Shown: positions 1 to 9,384, counted from the stretch's first letter. The stretch: 29,458 nucleotides of DNA from an uncultured Clostridium sp. (GCA_905213875.1 CAJMJN010000017.1:1-29458); one strand, 5' to 3'. The notes: generated from the sequence alone by a model not told the origin. A program made the numbers and translations.

Positions 1-309
1 GTATTAGAAGAACTAAGTGCAGACAAAGAAGCATGGAATCTATATGAAGCCCGAGATAGAGCAATGAGAGACTATAACTCAGGAATGAGGTATGCAAAAG
101 AACAAGGCTGGAATGAAGGTATGGAAAGTGGAATAAAAAGAGGTGAGAACATAGGTATAAAAAAAGGACTGGAAAAAGGAATACAGAAAGGTAAAATAGA
201 AAAGGCAGTAGAAATTGCTAAAAAAATGATTGAAAAAGGAATACCTATTGAGAACATCTGTGAAATAACAAATTTGACAAAAGAAGAGATAGAAAAAATA
301 ACAAAATGA
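1..309 (+). CDS. C-terminus of Rpn-type nuclease/putative transposase (partial)
   Basis: The reading frame is open from base 1, so this is the 3' end of a gene that begins outside the window. The visible ~102 residues contain a run of G-x-x-x-G/K-rich helix (repeats such as GIKRGENIGIKKGLEKG), followed by a short amphipathic tail with the pattern I-x-x-I-x-x-I-T-N-L-T-x-E-E-I. This tail is characteristic of Rpn family recombination-promoting nucleases/putative transposases (PD-(D/E)XK superfamily). The nuclease core is not visible, so the call rests on the tail alone. A 12-bp-stem terminator follows 4 nt after the stop, so the gene is transcriptionally separate from addB. A second Rpn gene (23136-24167) has a different C-terminal tail. 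Confidence 0.7.
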   Translation, partial: VLEELSADKEAWNLYEARDRAMRDYNSGMRYAKEQGWNEGMESGIKRGENIGIKKGLEKGIQKGKIEKAVEIAKKMIEKGIPIENICEITNLTKEEIEKITK

Positions 310-312
310 AAT

Positions 313-343
313 AAAAATAGCAAGTTTTAAGCTTGCTATTTTT
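313..343 (+). terminator. Rho-independent terminator after the Rpn fragment
   Basis: Perfect 12-bp inverted repeat (AAAAATAGCAAG at 313-324, CTTGCTATTTTT at 332-343) with a 7-nt loop. The right arm ends in the T-run and, being A/T-ended on both sides, it could work in both directions. Confidence 0.85.
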
Positions 344-433
344 GTAGTTCTATTATAAAATTTGTATGCGAACAAATTTACTAAAATTTAGAAGCTGTTC
401 AAGCAAAATAGTTATAAGTATGACGAGGAGGTA

Positions 434-3400
434 ATGAAAGCAAAAATGGGATTAAGAATTATATATGGAAAATCTGGAAGTGGAAAAAGTGAATATTGTT
501 TTTCAGAAATTTCGAAAATAATAGAAAAGGAAAAGAAAATATATATAATTACACCAGAACAATTTTCATTTACAGCCGAAAGAAAATTAATGGATATATT
601 AAAAGAACAAGCAACTATTAATGCAGAAGTAATAACATTAAGTAGAATGGCTTATCGTGTGATGTCAGAAATTGGAGGAAATAACCAAACACATTTATCA
701 AAATGTGGAAAATCAATGTTAATATATTCAATTTTAAATACATATAAAAAAGAATTTAAATTCTTAGGAAAAACAGACGAAAACATAGATTTAAGTATGA
801 GGACAATAACAGAATTTAAAAAGCATAATGTGACAATAGAAGATTTAAAAGAAGAAACTACAAAGACAGAAGACGAATACTTAAAAAACAAATTAAAAGA
901 TATGTTGTTTATATATGAAAAATTTGAAGAAAAAATCCAAGATAATTATATAGAAGAAACAGATTTGTTAACAATCCTTGCAGAAAATTTAGATAAAGTT
1001 GATTTAGTAAAAGATAGTATAATTTATATTGACGAATTTGCAGGATTTACAACACAAGAATATGATGTAATAAAACAAATGATAAACCTAGCAAAACAAG
1101 TAAATATAACAATTTGCGTGGATGATTTAGATACAAATACTAATCCAGATACAGATATATATTATTCAAACAAAATAACTGTAAGAAAATTGCAAGATTT
1201 AGCAGAAGAAAATAATTTTGATATAGAAGAAATAGAACTAAAAAATGTATATAGATTTAAAACCAAAGAATTAAAACACCTAAGTGAAAATTTATATAAT
1301 ATAAAATCCACAAAGTATGCAGAAAATGTGGAAAACATTCAGCTTTTCTTAGCTCAAAATGAATATTCAGAAGTAGAAGAAGTTGCAAAAAAAATAAATA
1401 AATTAGTTAGAGAAGAAAACAAAAAATATAAGCAAATATCAATTATTACACAAAATATGGATAATTATTCTTCATTAGTAAGAGTAATTTTTGACCAATA
1501 TAATATACCAGTTTTTATAGACGAAAAAAGGGATTTGAATCAAAATGTAATTGTTCAATATTTATTGTCTATATTAGATGTTTTAAATAGGAATTTTACA
1601 AGTGAAACTGTATTTTCTTACATAAAACTAGGCTTTTCAGAAATCGAAGATGAGGAAATCTTTAAACTTGAAAATTATTGTACTAAATGGGGAATAAAGC
1701 TAAATAAGTGGAAAACAGACTTTAAATATGAATTAGATGATGAAAACAAGAAAAATGATGTAATCAGATTAAATGAAATAAGAAAGCAAATAATAGAGCC
1801 ATTAGTAAATTTGCAAAAGAAAATTAGAGGAGAAAAGACAGCAAAAAACATCACAAGATTGCTATATGAATTTATTCAAAATCAAAATGTAGAAGAAAAA
1901 ATTAATCAAAAAATGAATGAATTACAAGCAATTGGAAAAATAGATTTGATGAATGAATACAAAGAAAGTTATCAAATTATATTAGATGTTTTAGACGAAA
2001 TAGTATTAATATTTGGAGAAGATAAAGTAACAATAGACCAATATCAAAAAATATTAAAAACAGGATTGAAAAATAGTGGATTAGGCAAAATTCCTGGAAC
2101 AGCTGACCAAGTAATATTAGGAGATGTAGATAGGTCAAGAAGCCATAAAGTAGATGTTGTATTTATAATAGGGTTAAATGACGGAGTGTTTCCTAGAGTA
2201 AACAAAGACGAAGGATTTCTAAATGACGAAGATAGAGAATTTTTAAAACAAGACGGAATTGAACTTGCAAAAGGAACAATAGAGCAATTATATGAAGACA
2301 AATTCAATATTTATAAAGCATTTACAACTGCAGAAAAACAATTATATTTATCATATAGTTCGTCAGATAAAGATGGAAAATCACTAAGACCATCAATCTT
2401 AATAAATCAGATTAAAAAATTATATCCAAAATTACAAGAAAAAAGTGATATAATACAAAAAAATTATGAAATAATAAACAAAACAATTACATATCAAGAA
2501 TTAATAGAAAATATTGCTAAACTAAAGAAAAATGAGGATATACCTAAAATTTGGTATGAAATATATAAATATTATAAAAGTCAAGAAAAATGGAATACGA
2601 TATTAGAACAAGATTTAGAAGGAATAAATTACACTAACATACCACAAGAAATTGAAAAGCAAAATATAGATAAACTATATGGAAATAATCTAAAAACAAG
2701 TATTTCAAAATTAGAAACATATAGAAGATGCCCATTTTCTTACTATTTACAATATGGACTAAAATTAAAAGAAAAAGAAGAACTAAAAATTCAAACTTTT
2801 AATACTGGTTCTTTAATGCATGAAACAATTGACCAATTTTTTGAATATGTAAGAAGTGAAGGGCTAGAATTGGCTGATATTACTGAAGAACAGATATTAG
2901 AAATCGTATCAAATATAATAGATGAAAATCTAAATTTGAGTAAAAATTTCATTTTTACAGCAACAGCTAAATATAAAGTTCTTGTAAAAAGGTTGAAAAA
3001 AATTGTATCAAAAGCATTAAAATACATAATTCAAACCATAATATATAGTGATTTTTCAATCGAAGGAACAGAAGTAGAGTTTGCAGAAAAAGGAAAATAC
3101 AAACCAATTATATTAGAACTAGAAGATGGCAAAAAGATTGAGATAACTGGTAAAATAGATAGAATAGATACATCTAAAAAAGAAGATGGAAAATATTTAA
3201 GAATAATAGATTATAAATCATCTGCTAAAAATATAGATTTAAACGAAGTCTATGCAGGACTACAAATACAGCTTTTAACATACACAGATGCAATTTGTAA
3301 GCAAGAAGATATAATACCTGCAGGAATATTCTATTTTTCGCTATTAGAGCAAATGGTAAAAGCAGATAAAAGAATTGACGAAGACGAAATAGAAGAAATA

Positions 3401-3811
3401 ATAAGAAAAAACTTTAAAATGAAAGGCCTAATTGTAGCAGATGTAAAAATAATTAAAATGAATGACAATTCGCTACAATCAGGAAGTTCTAAAATAGTTC
3501 CTGCAGCAATTACGGCATCTGGTGGAGTAAATGAAAAATGGACCAATGGTGTGAAACAAGAAGAATTTAAAATTTTACAAGACTATATTTATAAAACTAT
3601 AAGAGACATTTCAAAAGAGATTTTAAAAGGAAGAATTGATTTAAAACCATATTATAAAAAAGGAAAAACGCCTTGTGAATATTGTAATTACAAAGCAATA
3701 TGTGGATTTAACCCAAGATTAAAAGACAATAATTATAATTATATAGACCAAAAGAGTAAAGACGATATTTTAATAAAAATGAAGAAAAATTTGCAAGATA
3801 ATGTTTTATAA
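434..3811 (+). CDS. addB: AddB, ATP-dependent helicase/nuclease subunit B
   Basis: AddB is the second subunit of the AddAB (RexAB) helicase-nuclease that resects double-strand ends and loads RecA at Chi. Visible features are an N-terminal Walker A (GKSGSGKS, residues ~12-19), four Fe-S cluster cysteines with the family spacing (C766 in RRCPF, then C1081, C1084 and C1090 as CxxCxxxxxC), and a RecB-type nuclease domain between them (GKIDRID at ~906, DYKSS at ~926). Length 1125 aa is close to the usual ~1150. The AGGAGG at 426-431 leaves only 2 nt before ATG 434. ATG 446 (MGLRIIYGKSGSGKS) lines up better with the usual AddB N-terminus, though its spacing is long (14 nt), so the true start is either. 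No addA follows within the window; pgeF lies 121 nt downstream. Confidence 0.95.
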   Translation: MKAKMGLRIIYGKSGSGKSEYCFSEISKIIEKEKKIYIITPEQFSFTAERKLMDILKEQATINAEVITLSRMAYRVMSEIGGNNQTHLSKCGKSMLIYSILNTYKKEFKFLGKTDENIDLSMRTITEFKKHNVTIEDLKEETTKTEDEYLKNKLKDMLFIYEKFEEKIQDNYIEETDLLTILAENLDKVDLVKDSIIYIDEFAGFTTQEYDVIKQMINLAKQVNITICVDDLDTNTNPDTDIYYSNKITVRKLQDLAEENNFDIEEIELKNVYRFKTKELKHLSENLYNIKSTKYAENVENIQLFLAQNEYSEVEEVAKKINKLVREENKKYKQISIITQNMDNYSSLVRVIFDQYNIPVFIDEKRDLNQNVIVQYLLSILDVLNRNFTSETVFSYIKLGFSEIEDEEIFKLENYCTKWGIKLNKWKTDFKYELDDENKKNDVIRLNEIRKQIIEPLVNLQKKIRGEKTAKNITRLLYEFIQNQNVEEKINQKMNELQAIGKIDLMNEYKESYQIILDVLDEIVLIFGEDKVTIDQYQKILKTGLKNSGLGKIPGTADQVILGDVDRSRSHKVDVVFIIGLNDGVFPRVNKDEGFLNDEDREFLKQDGIELAKGTIEQLYEDKFNIYKAFTTAEKQLYLSYSSSDKDGKSLRPSILINQIKKLYPKLQEKSDIIQKNYEIINKTITYQELIENIAKLKKNEDIPKIWYEIYKYYKSQEKWNTILEQDLEGINYTNIPQEIEKQNIDKLYGNNLKTSISKLETYRRCPFSYYLQYGLKLKEKEELKIQTFNTGSLMHETIDQFFEYVRSEGLELADITEEQILEIVSNIIDENLNLSKNFIFTATAKYKVLVKRLKKIVSKALKYIIQTIIYSDFSIEGTEVEFAEKGKYKPIILELEDGKKIEITGKIDRIDTSKKEDGKYLRIIDYKSSAKNIDLNEVYAGLQIQLLTYTDAICKQEDIIPAGIFYFSLLEQMVKADKRIDEDEIEEIIRKNFKMKGLIVADVKIIKMNDNSLQSGSSKIVPAAITASGGVNEKWTNGVKQEEFKILQDYIYKTIRDISKEILKGRIDLKPYYKKGKTPCEYCNYKAICGFNPRLKDNNYNYIDQKSKDDILIKMKKNLQDNVL

Positions 3812-3932
3812 AAAATAGAATATAAGTTTTTATATTATTTTCCGGATTTATAGGTAACGTTTTATAAAAAAGGTATTAACCAAGAATGCTTAAATTTTGT
3901 AACAAATTCAGAATAAGGAGGTAAGAGATAAA

Positions 3933-4790
3933 ATGGACTTATCAAATGAAAATGTAATCTATGTTGAAAAACAAGGAATACAATATTTACAATTTAGAAA
4001 GTTACTAAAATACAGTGACATAATAACACATGGGTATTCTTTAGGAATAGATAAAAATTTTAGAACAGCAAGGGCGAATAAACAAAAATTGCCAGAACAA
4101 GAAGCAAAAAAAGCAATTAAAGATTACGAAAACTTAGGAAAATGTATTGATATCAAATTAAACAAAATGGTAAAGCCTAATCAAGCTCATACAGACAAAA
4201 TACAAATAGTAGAAAAACATATATTAGAAAATGAGCCAGACTTTAATTTAGAAGTATATGATAAAACAGATGGATTAATAACAAATAAAAAAGATATAGC
4301 ATTAGCAACAACAAATGCTGACTGTATTTTATTATTGTTTTTTGACCCAGTAAATAAAGTAATTGCAAATGTACATTCAGGCTGGAGAGGAACTATACAA
4401 AGAATCTCAGTAAAAACTGTTCAAAAAATGGTAAATAAATTTAACTGCAAACCAGAAAATATTATTTGCTGTATATGCCCAAGTATTAGAAAATGTCATT
4501 TTGAAGTTGAAAATGATGTTAAAGAAATATTTGAAAAAGAATTTAAAGATTTAAAAATAGAACAAAATAATGATATAATGGAAAAACAAAAAGATAAAGA
4601 AAAATGGAACATTGATACTGTTTTAATAAATAAAATTTTATTGAAACAAGAAGGACTAAAACAAGAAAATATTATAGATAGCGGTATTTTTAGTGTTTGT
4701 AATTCAGATCTAATTCATTCATATAGAGTTGAAAGACAAGGATATGGACTAGCTACTGCATTAATAAAAATAAATGATAAGGGTTTATAG
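3933..4790 (+). CDS. pgeF: PgeF/YfiH laccase-domain protein (peptidoglycan editing factor)
   Basis: A member of the YfiH/YlmD/LACC1 'multicopper polyphenol oxidase' family, linked in other bacteria to removal of mis-incorporated residues from cell-wall precursors and to purine nucleoside phosphorolysis. The putative metal ligands are all visible: H86 (NQAHTDK), C131 (TTNADC) and H148 (HSGWRG), with the family spacing of 17 between the last two. The usual GPSIGxCCYEV motif reads CPSIRKCHFEV here, so the Gly is Cys and one Cys of the CC pair is Lys. The C-terminal HSYRVERQGYGLA matches the family FFSYRR...TGR region loosely. Length 285 aa is slightly longer than typical (~250-270). AGGAGGT at 3916-3922 supports ATG 3933. 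It may share transcripts with the LD-carboxypeptidase 47 nt downstream, and both are plausibly cell-wall related. Confidence 0.88.
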   Translation: MDLSNENVIYVEKQGIQYLQFRKLLKYSDIITHGYSLGIDKNFRTARANKQKLPEQEAKKAIKDYENLGKCIDIKLNKMVKPNQAHTDKIQIVEKHILENEPDFNLEVYDKTDGLITNKKDIALATTNADCILLLFFDPVNKVIANVHSGWRGTIQRISVKTVQKMVNKFNCKPENIICCICPSIRKCHFEVENDVKEIFEKEFKDLKIEQNNDIMEKQKDKEKWNIDTVLINKILLKQEGLKQENIIDSGIFSVCNSDLIHSYRVERQGYGLATALIKINDKGL

Positions 4791-4837
4791 GTAAATCCAA
4801 TTCAAAAACCTAAATATATGAAAAAGGTAAATGAACG

Positions 4838-5761
4838 ATGATAATACCAAAAAAATTAAAAAAAGGTGATACAATAGGAGTTGTGGCACCATCAAATCCA
4901 ATAATTGGAGAAAATATAGAAGAACTAGAAAAAGCTAAAAAGATGCTCGAAAGAGATGGATATAAAGTAGTTTTTTCAAAAAATATCTTTTCAAATGCAA
5001 ATGAATATAGTGCAACAGCAAAAGAAAAAGCAGATGATATAAATGAAATGTTTGCAAATAAAGATATAGATATGATATGGTGTGCCAAAGGCGGAGAAAA
5101 TTCAAATAGTGTATTTGATTATTTAGATTTTGAAATAATTAAAAATAATCCTAAAATAATCGCAGGTTTTAGTGACATTACTTCAATAATTAATGTGATT
5201 GCAAATAAAACTGGGTTAGTTACATTTAGTGCAACTAATTTTAAAACCGTTGCAACAGATGAAACAGACTATAGCTATAAACAAGCAATTGCAAGAATTT
5301 CTGGCGAAAATGCAACCTTTGATGTCGCAAAAAAAGATTGTTATAAAACTATAAAAGAAGGAACAGCAGAAGGAGAACTAATAGGCGGAAATCTTACTTT
5401 AACAACAGGTTTAGTAGCAGGGAAATATAAAATTAATTTTAAAAATAAAATATTATTTTTAGAAGAATTAGGATATGAATCAGATCCATCAGTAGTTAGT
5501 AGAAATTTATATTTTATGAAACAAAACGGTGTGTTTGATGAAATAAATGGATTATGGATTGGAAATTATGAACATATAAGTGAAATATCACTAGAAAAAA
5601 TCGTAACAGATGTAATAGGAAATGAATATAATTTTCCAATTATTAAATCAAATAATTTTGGACATAATGAAACCAAAATAGCAATCCCAATAGGAGTTAA
5701 AGCAAAAATAGATACAAATAAACAAATAAAAATAGAATTATTAGAGAAATGTGTTAAATAA
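4838..5761 (+). CDS. LD-carboxypeptidase, peptidase family S66 (LdcA/MccF-like)
   Basis: Serine peptidase of family S66, whose members cleave the L,D bond between meso-DAP (or lysine) and D-Ala in recycled murein tetrapeptides; the MccF branch inactivates microcin C. The N-terminus GDTIGVVAPSNPI, the WCAKGGENSN segment and the nucleophile elbow AGFSDIT (Ser112) are present. So are the catalytic Glu in LFLEELG (E209 or E210) and the catalytic His in FGHNE (H276), which completes the Ser-Glu-His triad. Length 307 aa is normal. There is no signal peptide, so it is cytoplasmic as expected for murein recycling. The ribosome binding site is weak (AAAGGT about 10 nt upstream). LdcA and MccF functions cannot be separated from sequence alone; the pgeF neighbour favours a cell-wall role. 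Confidence 0.88.
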   Translation: MIIPKKLKKGDTIGVVAPSNPIIGENIEELEKAKKMLERDGYKVVFSKNIFSNANEYSATAKEKADDINEMFANKDIDMIWCAKGGENSNSVFDYLDFEIIKNNPKIIAGFSDITSIINVIANKTGLVTFSATNFKTVATDETDYSYKQAIARISGENATFDVAKKDCYKTIKEGTAEGELIGGNLTLTTGLVAGKYKINFKNKILFLEELGYESDPSVVSRNLYFMKQNGVFDEINGLWIGNYEHISEISLEKIVTDVIGNEYNFPIIKSNNFGHNETKIAIPIGVKAKIDTNKQIKIELLEKCVK

Positions 5762-5775
5762 AAGGATGGAACAAA

Positions 5776-6327
5776 ATGTTTGAAAATTGGGAAGAATTAG
5801 AAGAATCAATTAAAAAGTGCAATAAATGTAAATTATATTCAACAAGACAAAATATTGTTTTTGGTGTAGGAAACAAAAATGCCAGATTAATGTTTATAGG
5901 TGAAGGACCAGGAGCAGACGAAGATAGGTTAGGAGAACCATTTGTTGGAAGAGCTGGACAACTTATGAATAAAGCTTTTCAAATGTTAGGAATTAAAAGG
6001 GAAGAAGTATATATAGCTAATATTGTAAAATGCAGACCACCAAATAACAGAAATCCAGAAGAAGACGAATGTGAAGCTTGTATGAATTACTTAAGAAACC
6101 AAGTAATATTAGTAAAACCAGAAATAATTGTATTATTAGGAAGTGTGGCATTAAAACATATTTTAGGAAAAGAATATGGAATTACAGCTTCAAGAGGAAA
6201 ATGGATAGAGAAAAAGGGGATAAAATATATGCCAACCTGGCACCCAGCAGCATTACTTAGAGATGAAGGTAAAAAAATTGATTTTATAAAAGACTTACAA
6301 TTAGTTGAAAGAGAATTAAACAAGTAA
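5776..6327 (+). CDS. Family 4 (Fe-S) uracil-DNA glycosylase
   Basis: Removes uracil from DNA to start base excision repair. Diagnostic features are four Fe-S cysteines (C15 and C18 in KKCNKCKL, C86 in VKCRPP, C102 in CEACMNY; C99 is an extra Cys), the active-site motif GEGPGADEDRLGEPFVGRAG at residues ~42-61, and the C-terminal WHPAALLRD. Family 4 enzymes carry GE(A/G)PG in motif A, as here. Length 183 aa is typical. The start is supported by AAAGGA about 9 nt upstream, and the gene begins 14 nt after the LD-carboxypeptidase stop, suggesting one operon. No terminator is obvious in the 132 nt that follow. Confidence 0.93.
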   Translation: MFENWEELEESIKKCNKCKLYSTRQNIVFGVGNKNARLMFIGEGPGADEDRLGEPFVGRAGQLMNKAFQMLGIKREEVYIANIVKCRPPNNRNPEEDECEACMNYLRNQVILVKPEIIVLLGSVALKHILGKEYGITASRGKWIEKKGIKYMPTWHPAALLRDEGKKIDFIKDLQLVERELNK

Positions 6328-6459
6328 GTCAGTATGATTGACGAGTAAAAGCTAATAAGATAAAATTAACAAAATATAATTTTTAGAGTAATATTAATCA
6401 TTTTAAGGATATTAAAACTTTTAATTAGGTTTGAAAATTATAATAAAAGTCAACATACA

Positions 6460-7740
6460 TTGAAAGGAATGGAAAAATTGAAAGAAATAGAAGAAAAAGC
6501 TAAATACTGCCTTCATTGTAAAACAAAACCATGTTCAATAAAAGGTTGCCCATTACATAATAATATACCAGAATTTATTCAGGAAGTTAAAGAAAAAAAT
6601 TATCAAAAAGCATATGAAATTTTAAGTGAAACAACAGTACTTTCTGGTGTATGTGGAAGAATATGTCCACATCAAAAACAATGTCAAAGTTCATGTGTAA
6701 GAGGAATAAAAGGAGAACCTGTTTCAATAGGAGAACTAGAGGCATTTGTATTTGATAATGTAGTAAAAGATGAAACAGCTTTAAAAAAAGTATGGGAAGC
6801 AGAATTACAAAATAAAAAGAACAAAAAAGTAGCTGTAATAGGAGGAGGACCATCGGGTCTAACAACTGCAGCATTTTTAGCTAAAAATGGGATAGAAGTA
6901 ACAATATATGAAAAATATAATTATTTAGGTGGTTTATTAGTACATGGAATACCAGAATTTAGACTAGGCAAAGATATAGTGCAAAAAACTGTAGAAAATA
7001 TATTGAATCTAGGAATTAAAGTTAAATACAATAGTGAATTAGGAAAAGACATTTCAATACAAGAATTAGAACAAGAATATGACAAAATTTTTCTTGCATT
7101 TGGCGCAAATTGTTCTTCAAAAATGGGAGTAGAAGGAGAAAATTTAACTGGAGTATATGGTGGAAACGAATTACTAGAATATAATAGCCATCCAGATTAC
7201 AAAGAAAAAACAGTAATTGTTGTAGGTGGCGGAAATGTAGCAATGGACTGCGCAAGAACAATTAAAAAACTTGGAGCTAAAGAAGTAAAAGTTGTGTATA
7301 GAAGAGCAAGAGAGCAGATGCCAGCTGAAGATAAAGAAATTGAATCAGCAATAAATGAAAAAATAGAATTTTTATTCCAAAATAACATTGTGAAAATAAT
7401 TGGAAATGAAAAAGTAGAAAAAATTGAACTAATAAAAACTAAATTAGTTCAAAAAGAAGGTGAAAATAGATTATCACCTGTAAATATTGAAGGAAGTAAT
7501 TATATAATAAATGCAGATTATATTATTATGGCATTAGGCTCAAACCCAGATAAAATTGTAAACACATTAGGATTAGAATTAGATAAATGGAATAATATAA
7601 AAATCAATGAAAATTATCAAACATCAAAAGAAAATATATATGCAGCCGGAGATTTGGCAGGAGTAAGAGGAACAGTAGCTTGGGCAGCATTTTCTGGAAG
7701 AGAAGTTGCAAAATCAATTATAAAAGCATTAAATAAATAA
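6460..7740 (+). CDS. GltD-like NAD(P)-dependent flavoprotein oxidoreductase
   Basis: Related to the small (beta) subunit of glutamate synthase and to NfnB/SudA-type oxidoreductases. An N-terminal Fe-S domain carries two cysteine clusters (C17, C20, C25, C30; then C65, C69, C75, C79). It is followed by an FAD Rossmann motif (AVIGGGPSGL, ~125-134) and an NAD(P)H motif (VVGGGNVAMD, ~250-260). The C-terminal AAGDLAG...VAWAAFSGREVA is the usual second FAD contact. There is no gltB, nfnA or other partner gene in the window, so the electron partner and substrate are unknown. The start is uncertain: TTG 6460, ATG 6469 and TTG 6478 are all in frame. The only good Shine-Dalgarno (GAAAGGA, 6462-6468) best fits TTG 6478, which still precedes every cysteine. 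The stop overlaps the left arm of the fold-back element by adjacency. Confidence 0.88.
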   Translation: MKGMEKLKEIEEKAKYCLHCKTKPCSIKGCPLHNNIPEFIQEVKEKNYQKAYEILSETTVLSGVCGRICPHQKQCQSSCVRGIKGEPVSIGELEAFVFDNVVKDETALKKVWEAELQNKKNKKVAVIGGGPSGLTTAAFLAKNGIEVTIYEKYNYLGGLLVHGIPEFRLGKDIVQKTVENILNLGIKVKYNSELGKDISIQELEQEYDKIFLAFGANCSSKMGVEGENLTGVYGGNELLEYNSHPDYKEKTVIVVGGGNVAMDCARTIKKLGAKEVKVVYRRAREQMPAEDKEIESAINEKIEFLFQNNIVKIIGNEKVEKIELIKTKLVQKEGENRLSPVNIEGSNYIINADYIIMALGSNPDKIVNTLGLELDKWNNIKINENYQTSKENIYAAGDLAGVRGTVAWAAFSGREVAKSIIKALNK

Positions 7741-7939
7741 TAAAAAGAAACTAAATATATAGTTAAATTAATTGTTATTAGGTTAATATATTTTTTATGA
7801 GTAACAATTCGGGGGGACCAACAAGTTACAGACTGTTATGTAATTACAGGCTGTATGCAGTTGGGAGTTATGAAGAAAAAATATATTAACCTAGAAAAAT
7901 AATTTATAAAGTAAATACTATATATTTAGTTTCTTTTTA
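7741..7939. repeat. 199-bp nested fold-back (MITE-like or structured RNA) element
   Basis: Outer arms are 23-bp perfect inverted repeats (7741-7763 and 7917-7939). Inside lies a second perfect 18-bp pair (7779-7796 and 7876-7893). Inside that are short paired stems in a GC-richer core: CCAAC 7818-7822 with GTTGG 7860-7864, TACAG 7827-7831 with CTGTA 7851-7855, and CTGT 7833-7836 with ACAG 7846-7849. A G-run (GGGGGG, 7811-7816) is unusual for this DNA. The element fills the whole space between two convergent genes: it starts right after one stop codon, and the right arm contains the stop codon of the opposite gene. It may act as a bidirectional terminator, but its size and nested structure exceed a simple one. 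No coding frame was recognised in it. Confidence 0.85.
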
Positions 7940-9052
7940 ATCATCAATATTTCTTTCACCATATTTGGCAGGGCCGAATAATAATTTTCTGATAGCTGCA
8001 ATAAAACGTCTAAACATATTTTCTTTTTTGGAAATGACTCTAATAGCTCTTTCAATAGGAATATTTTCGCCTCTTTCTAAAGCATTATATTTTTCCTCTA
8101 ATTGCATCATTTTATCTACATAGTAATCATTGAAAAATGAATATCCTTCCATAGAGCCAAGATAATCTTTAAAAGAATATAGTTTTCTTCTATAATTTTC
8201 AACTTCTTCTAAATTACTTATAAAATTAAATGCATTATCAAAATAACTAGAGATAATTAAATTTTGAGTTCTCATAAATGTTAAAGAAATTTCACTTTTT
8301 AATTCATCAATTTTTTTAAGCATTCCATCAACACGTTTATTTCTATCATCAACATTAGCAATTTTATTGTTTAATTTTATTATTTCCTCTTCAGCATTTA
8401 ATATATCATCAAAAGCATTTTGTATAGCCATAAATGTTTTAGGAGAAGTTAAAGATGCAAATTCTTCTTTAAATTTGTCATTACTATTTAAAGTGCTTTC
8501 AAATAAAACATCTTCACCAACTAAATATGCTAATTGACTAGCAAGGCAACATTCCAAAGGATAATATGAAGGACTTGTAGTTTCAAAACTAATTCCAAAA
8601 TATTTAACATATTCTTTAGGAATACCATTAACTTTAGATGCCATAAGTTGAACAGAAGCCTCATTTAATCCTAATCCATAAATCTTAAATTCAGTATAAT
8701 CACATAATCCCATTTTAATTAGATAATTCTTCTTATCTTTTACTTCTTGCAAATAATGAATACATTCATGAATCGCAAATTCTTCTAAGTCATCATCTTG
8801 AATATGTTCATTAAAATAAATAGAAGAATTTTTATAAAAGTAATTAGCCTCAGCCATACCTTCTGGCATCTTGGCTTTATACATATCTAATCTAGACAAT
8901 TTTATAAATAAATAATTACTATCAAGACCATAATTAGGAAAGGTTTCACATAATTTTATAGAAATATTCCTTGCTATTGAGTTTATTTTCAAAGTATCAA
9001 GTTTTTCGACAACTTCAATGCCGTCTTTTTTTAAATCAGATTCTATACTCAT
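7937..9052 (-). CDS. Uncharacterised protein with HExxH (gluzincin-like) motif
   Basis: A 371-aa protein whose family I do not recognise. The segment FAIHECIHYLQE (H95, E96, H99) is a canonical HExxH zinc site preceded by an acidic helix, and GLGLNEASVQLMAS follows 31 residues later with N130-E131-A132, which fits the third-ligand Glu helix of gluzincin metallopeptidases. A tyrosine- and cysteine-rich stretch follows (PSYYPLECCLASQLAYL). The C-terminal half (~230-340) is charged and helical, with coiled-coil character. There is no signal peptide, and the end (RRFIAAIRKLLFGPAKYG) is basic and amphipathic, possibly a membrane contact. The start is supported by AAAGGA upstream on the minus strand. 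It is convergent with the GltD-like gene across the fold-back element. Peptidase activity is inferred from the motif only. Confidence 0.8.
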   Translation of the reverse strand: MSIESDLKKDGIEVVEKLDTLKINSIARNISIKLCETFPNYGLDSNYLFIKLSRLDMYKAKMPEGMAEANYFYKNSSIYFNEHIQDDDLEEFAIHECIHYLQEVKDKKNYLIKMGLCDYTEFKIYGLGLNEASVQLMASKVNGIPKEYVKYFGISFETTSPSYYPLECCLASQLAYLVGEDVLFESTLNSNDKFKEEFASLTSPKTFMAIQNAFDDILNAEEEIIKLNNKIANVDDRNKRVDGMLKKIDELKSEISLTFMRTQNLIISSYFDNAFNFISNLEEVENYRRKLYSFKDYLGSMEGYSFFNDYYVDKMMQLEEKYNALERGENIPIERAIRVISKKENMFRRFIAAIRKLLFGPAKYGERNIDD

Positions 9053-9307
9053 TAAAATTCAATTCCTTTCTAAATTTATTAGAAAATATATAGTAATAAA
9101 AGTTTTGATTTTATTAAAACTAATTTTTTCTATAATAACCTAACAATATTATACAATAAAAAGGATATTCAAATGTGTCGACAGTATTAAATGTTAGTTA
9201 CATTTTAATTACAATAAAATTTAAAAAAATATTATAAAAAATAATGAAAAATAGAGATAAAAAGACTAAATTATATAAATTTGACTAATTAAGCAATTAT
9301 TTTCACT

Positions 9308-9336
9308 TTGACCAATAATATTTTTTAAAATATAAT
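9308..9336 (+). promoter_or_regulatory. Sigma-A type promoter for the coiled-coil gene
   Basis: TTGACC (9308-9313), 17-nt spacer, TATAAT (9331-9336). It lies about 50 nt upstream of the ATG at 9385. The rest of the ~330-nt divergent gap (9053-9384) is AT-rich, and nothing else was recognised there. Confidence 0.8.
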
Positions 9337-9384
9337 AGCCACATCAATTAAAAATTGAAATATAAATTGAAAGGAGGAAAGATA

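Noticed and set aside
344..433. Possible SOS/LexA box (GCGAACAAATTT) upstream of addB
   Set aside because: Only one half matches the Gram-positive CGAAC-N4-GTTCG pattern. The sequence is better explained as an 8-bp AT-rich hairpin (358-379).
3803..3871. Direct repeat GTTTTATAAAAAA at 3803 and 3859
   Set aside because: Short, low-complexity and spanning a gene end in AT-rich DNA; likely chance.
7800..7870. Possible riboswitch aptamer in the core of the fold-back element
   Set aside because: It lies between convergent gene ends, not upstream of a gene, and matches no riboswitch class I know. It is kept only as part of the repeat element.
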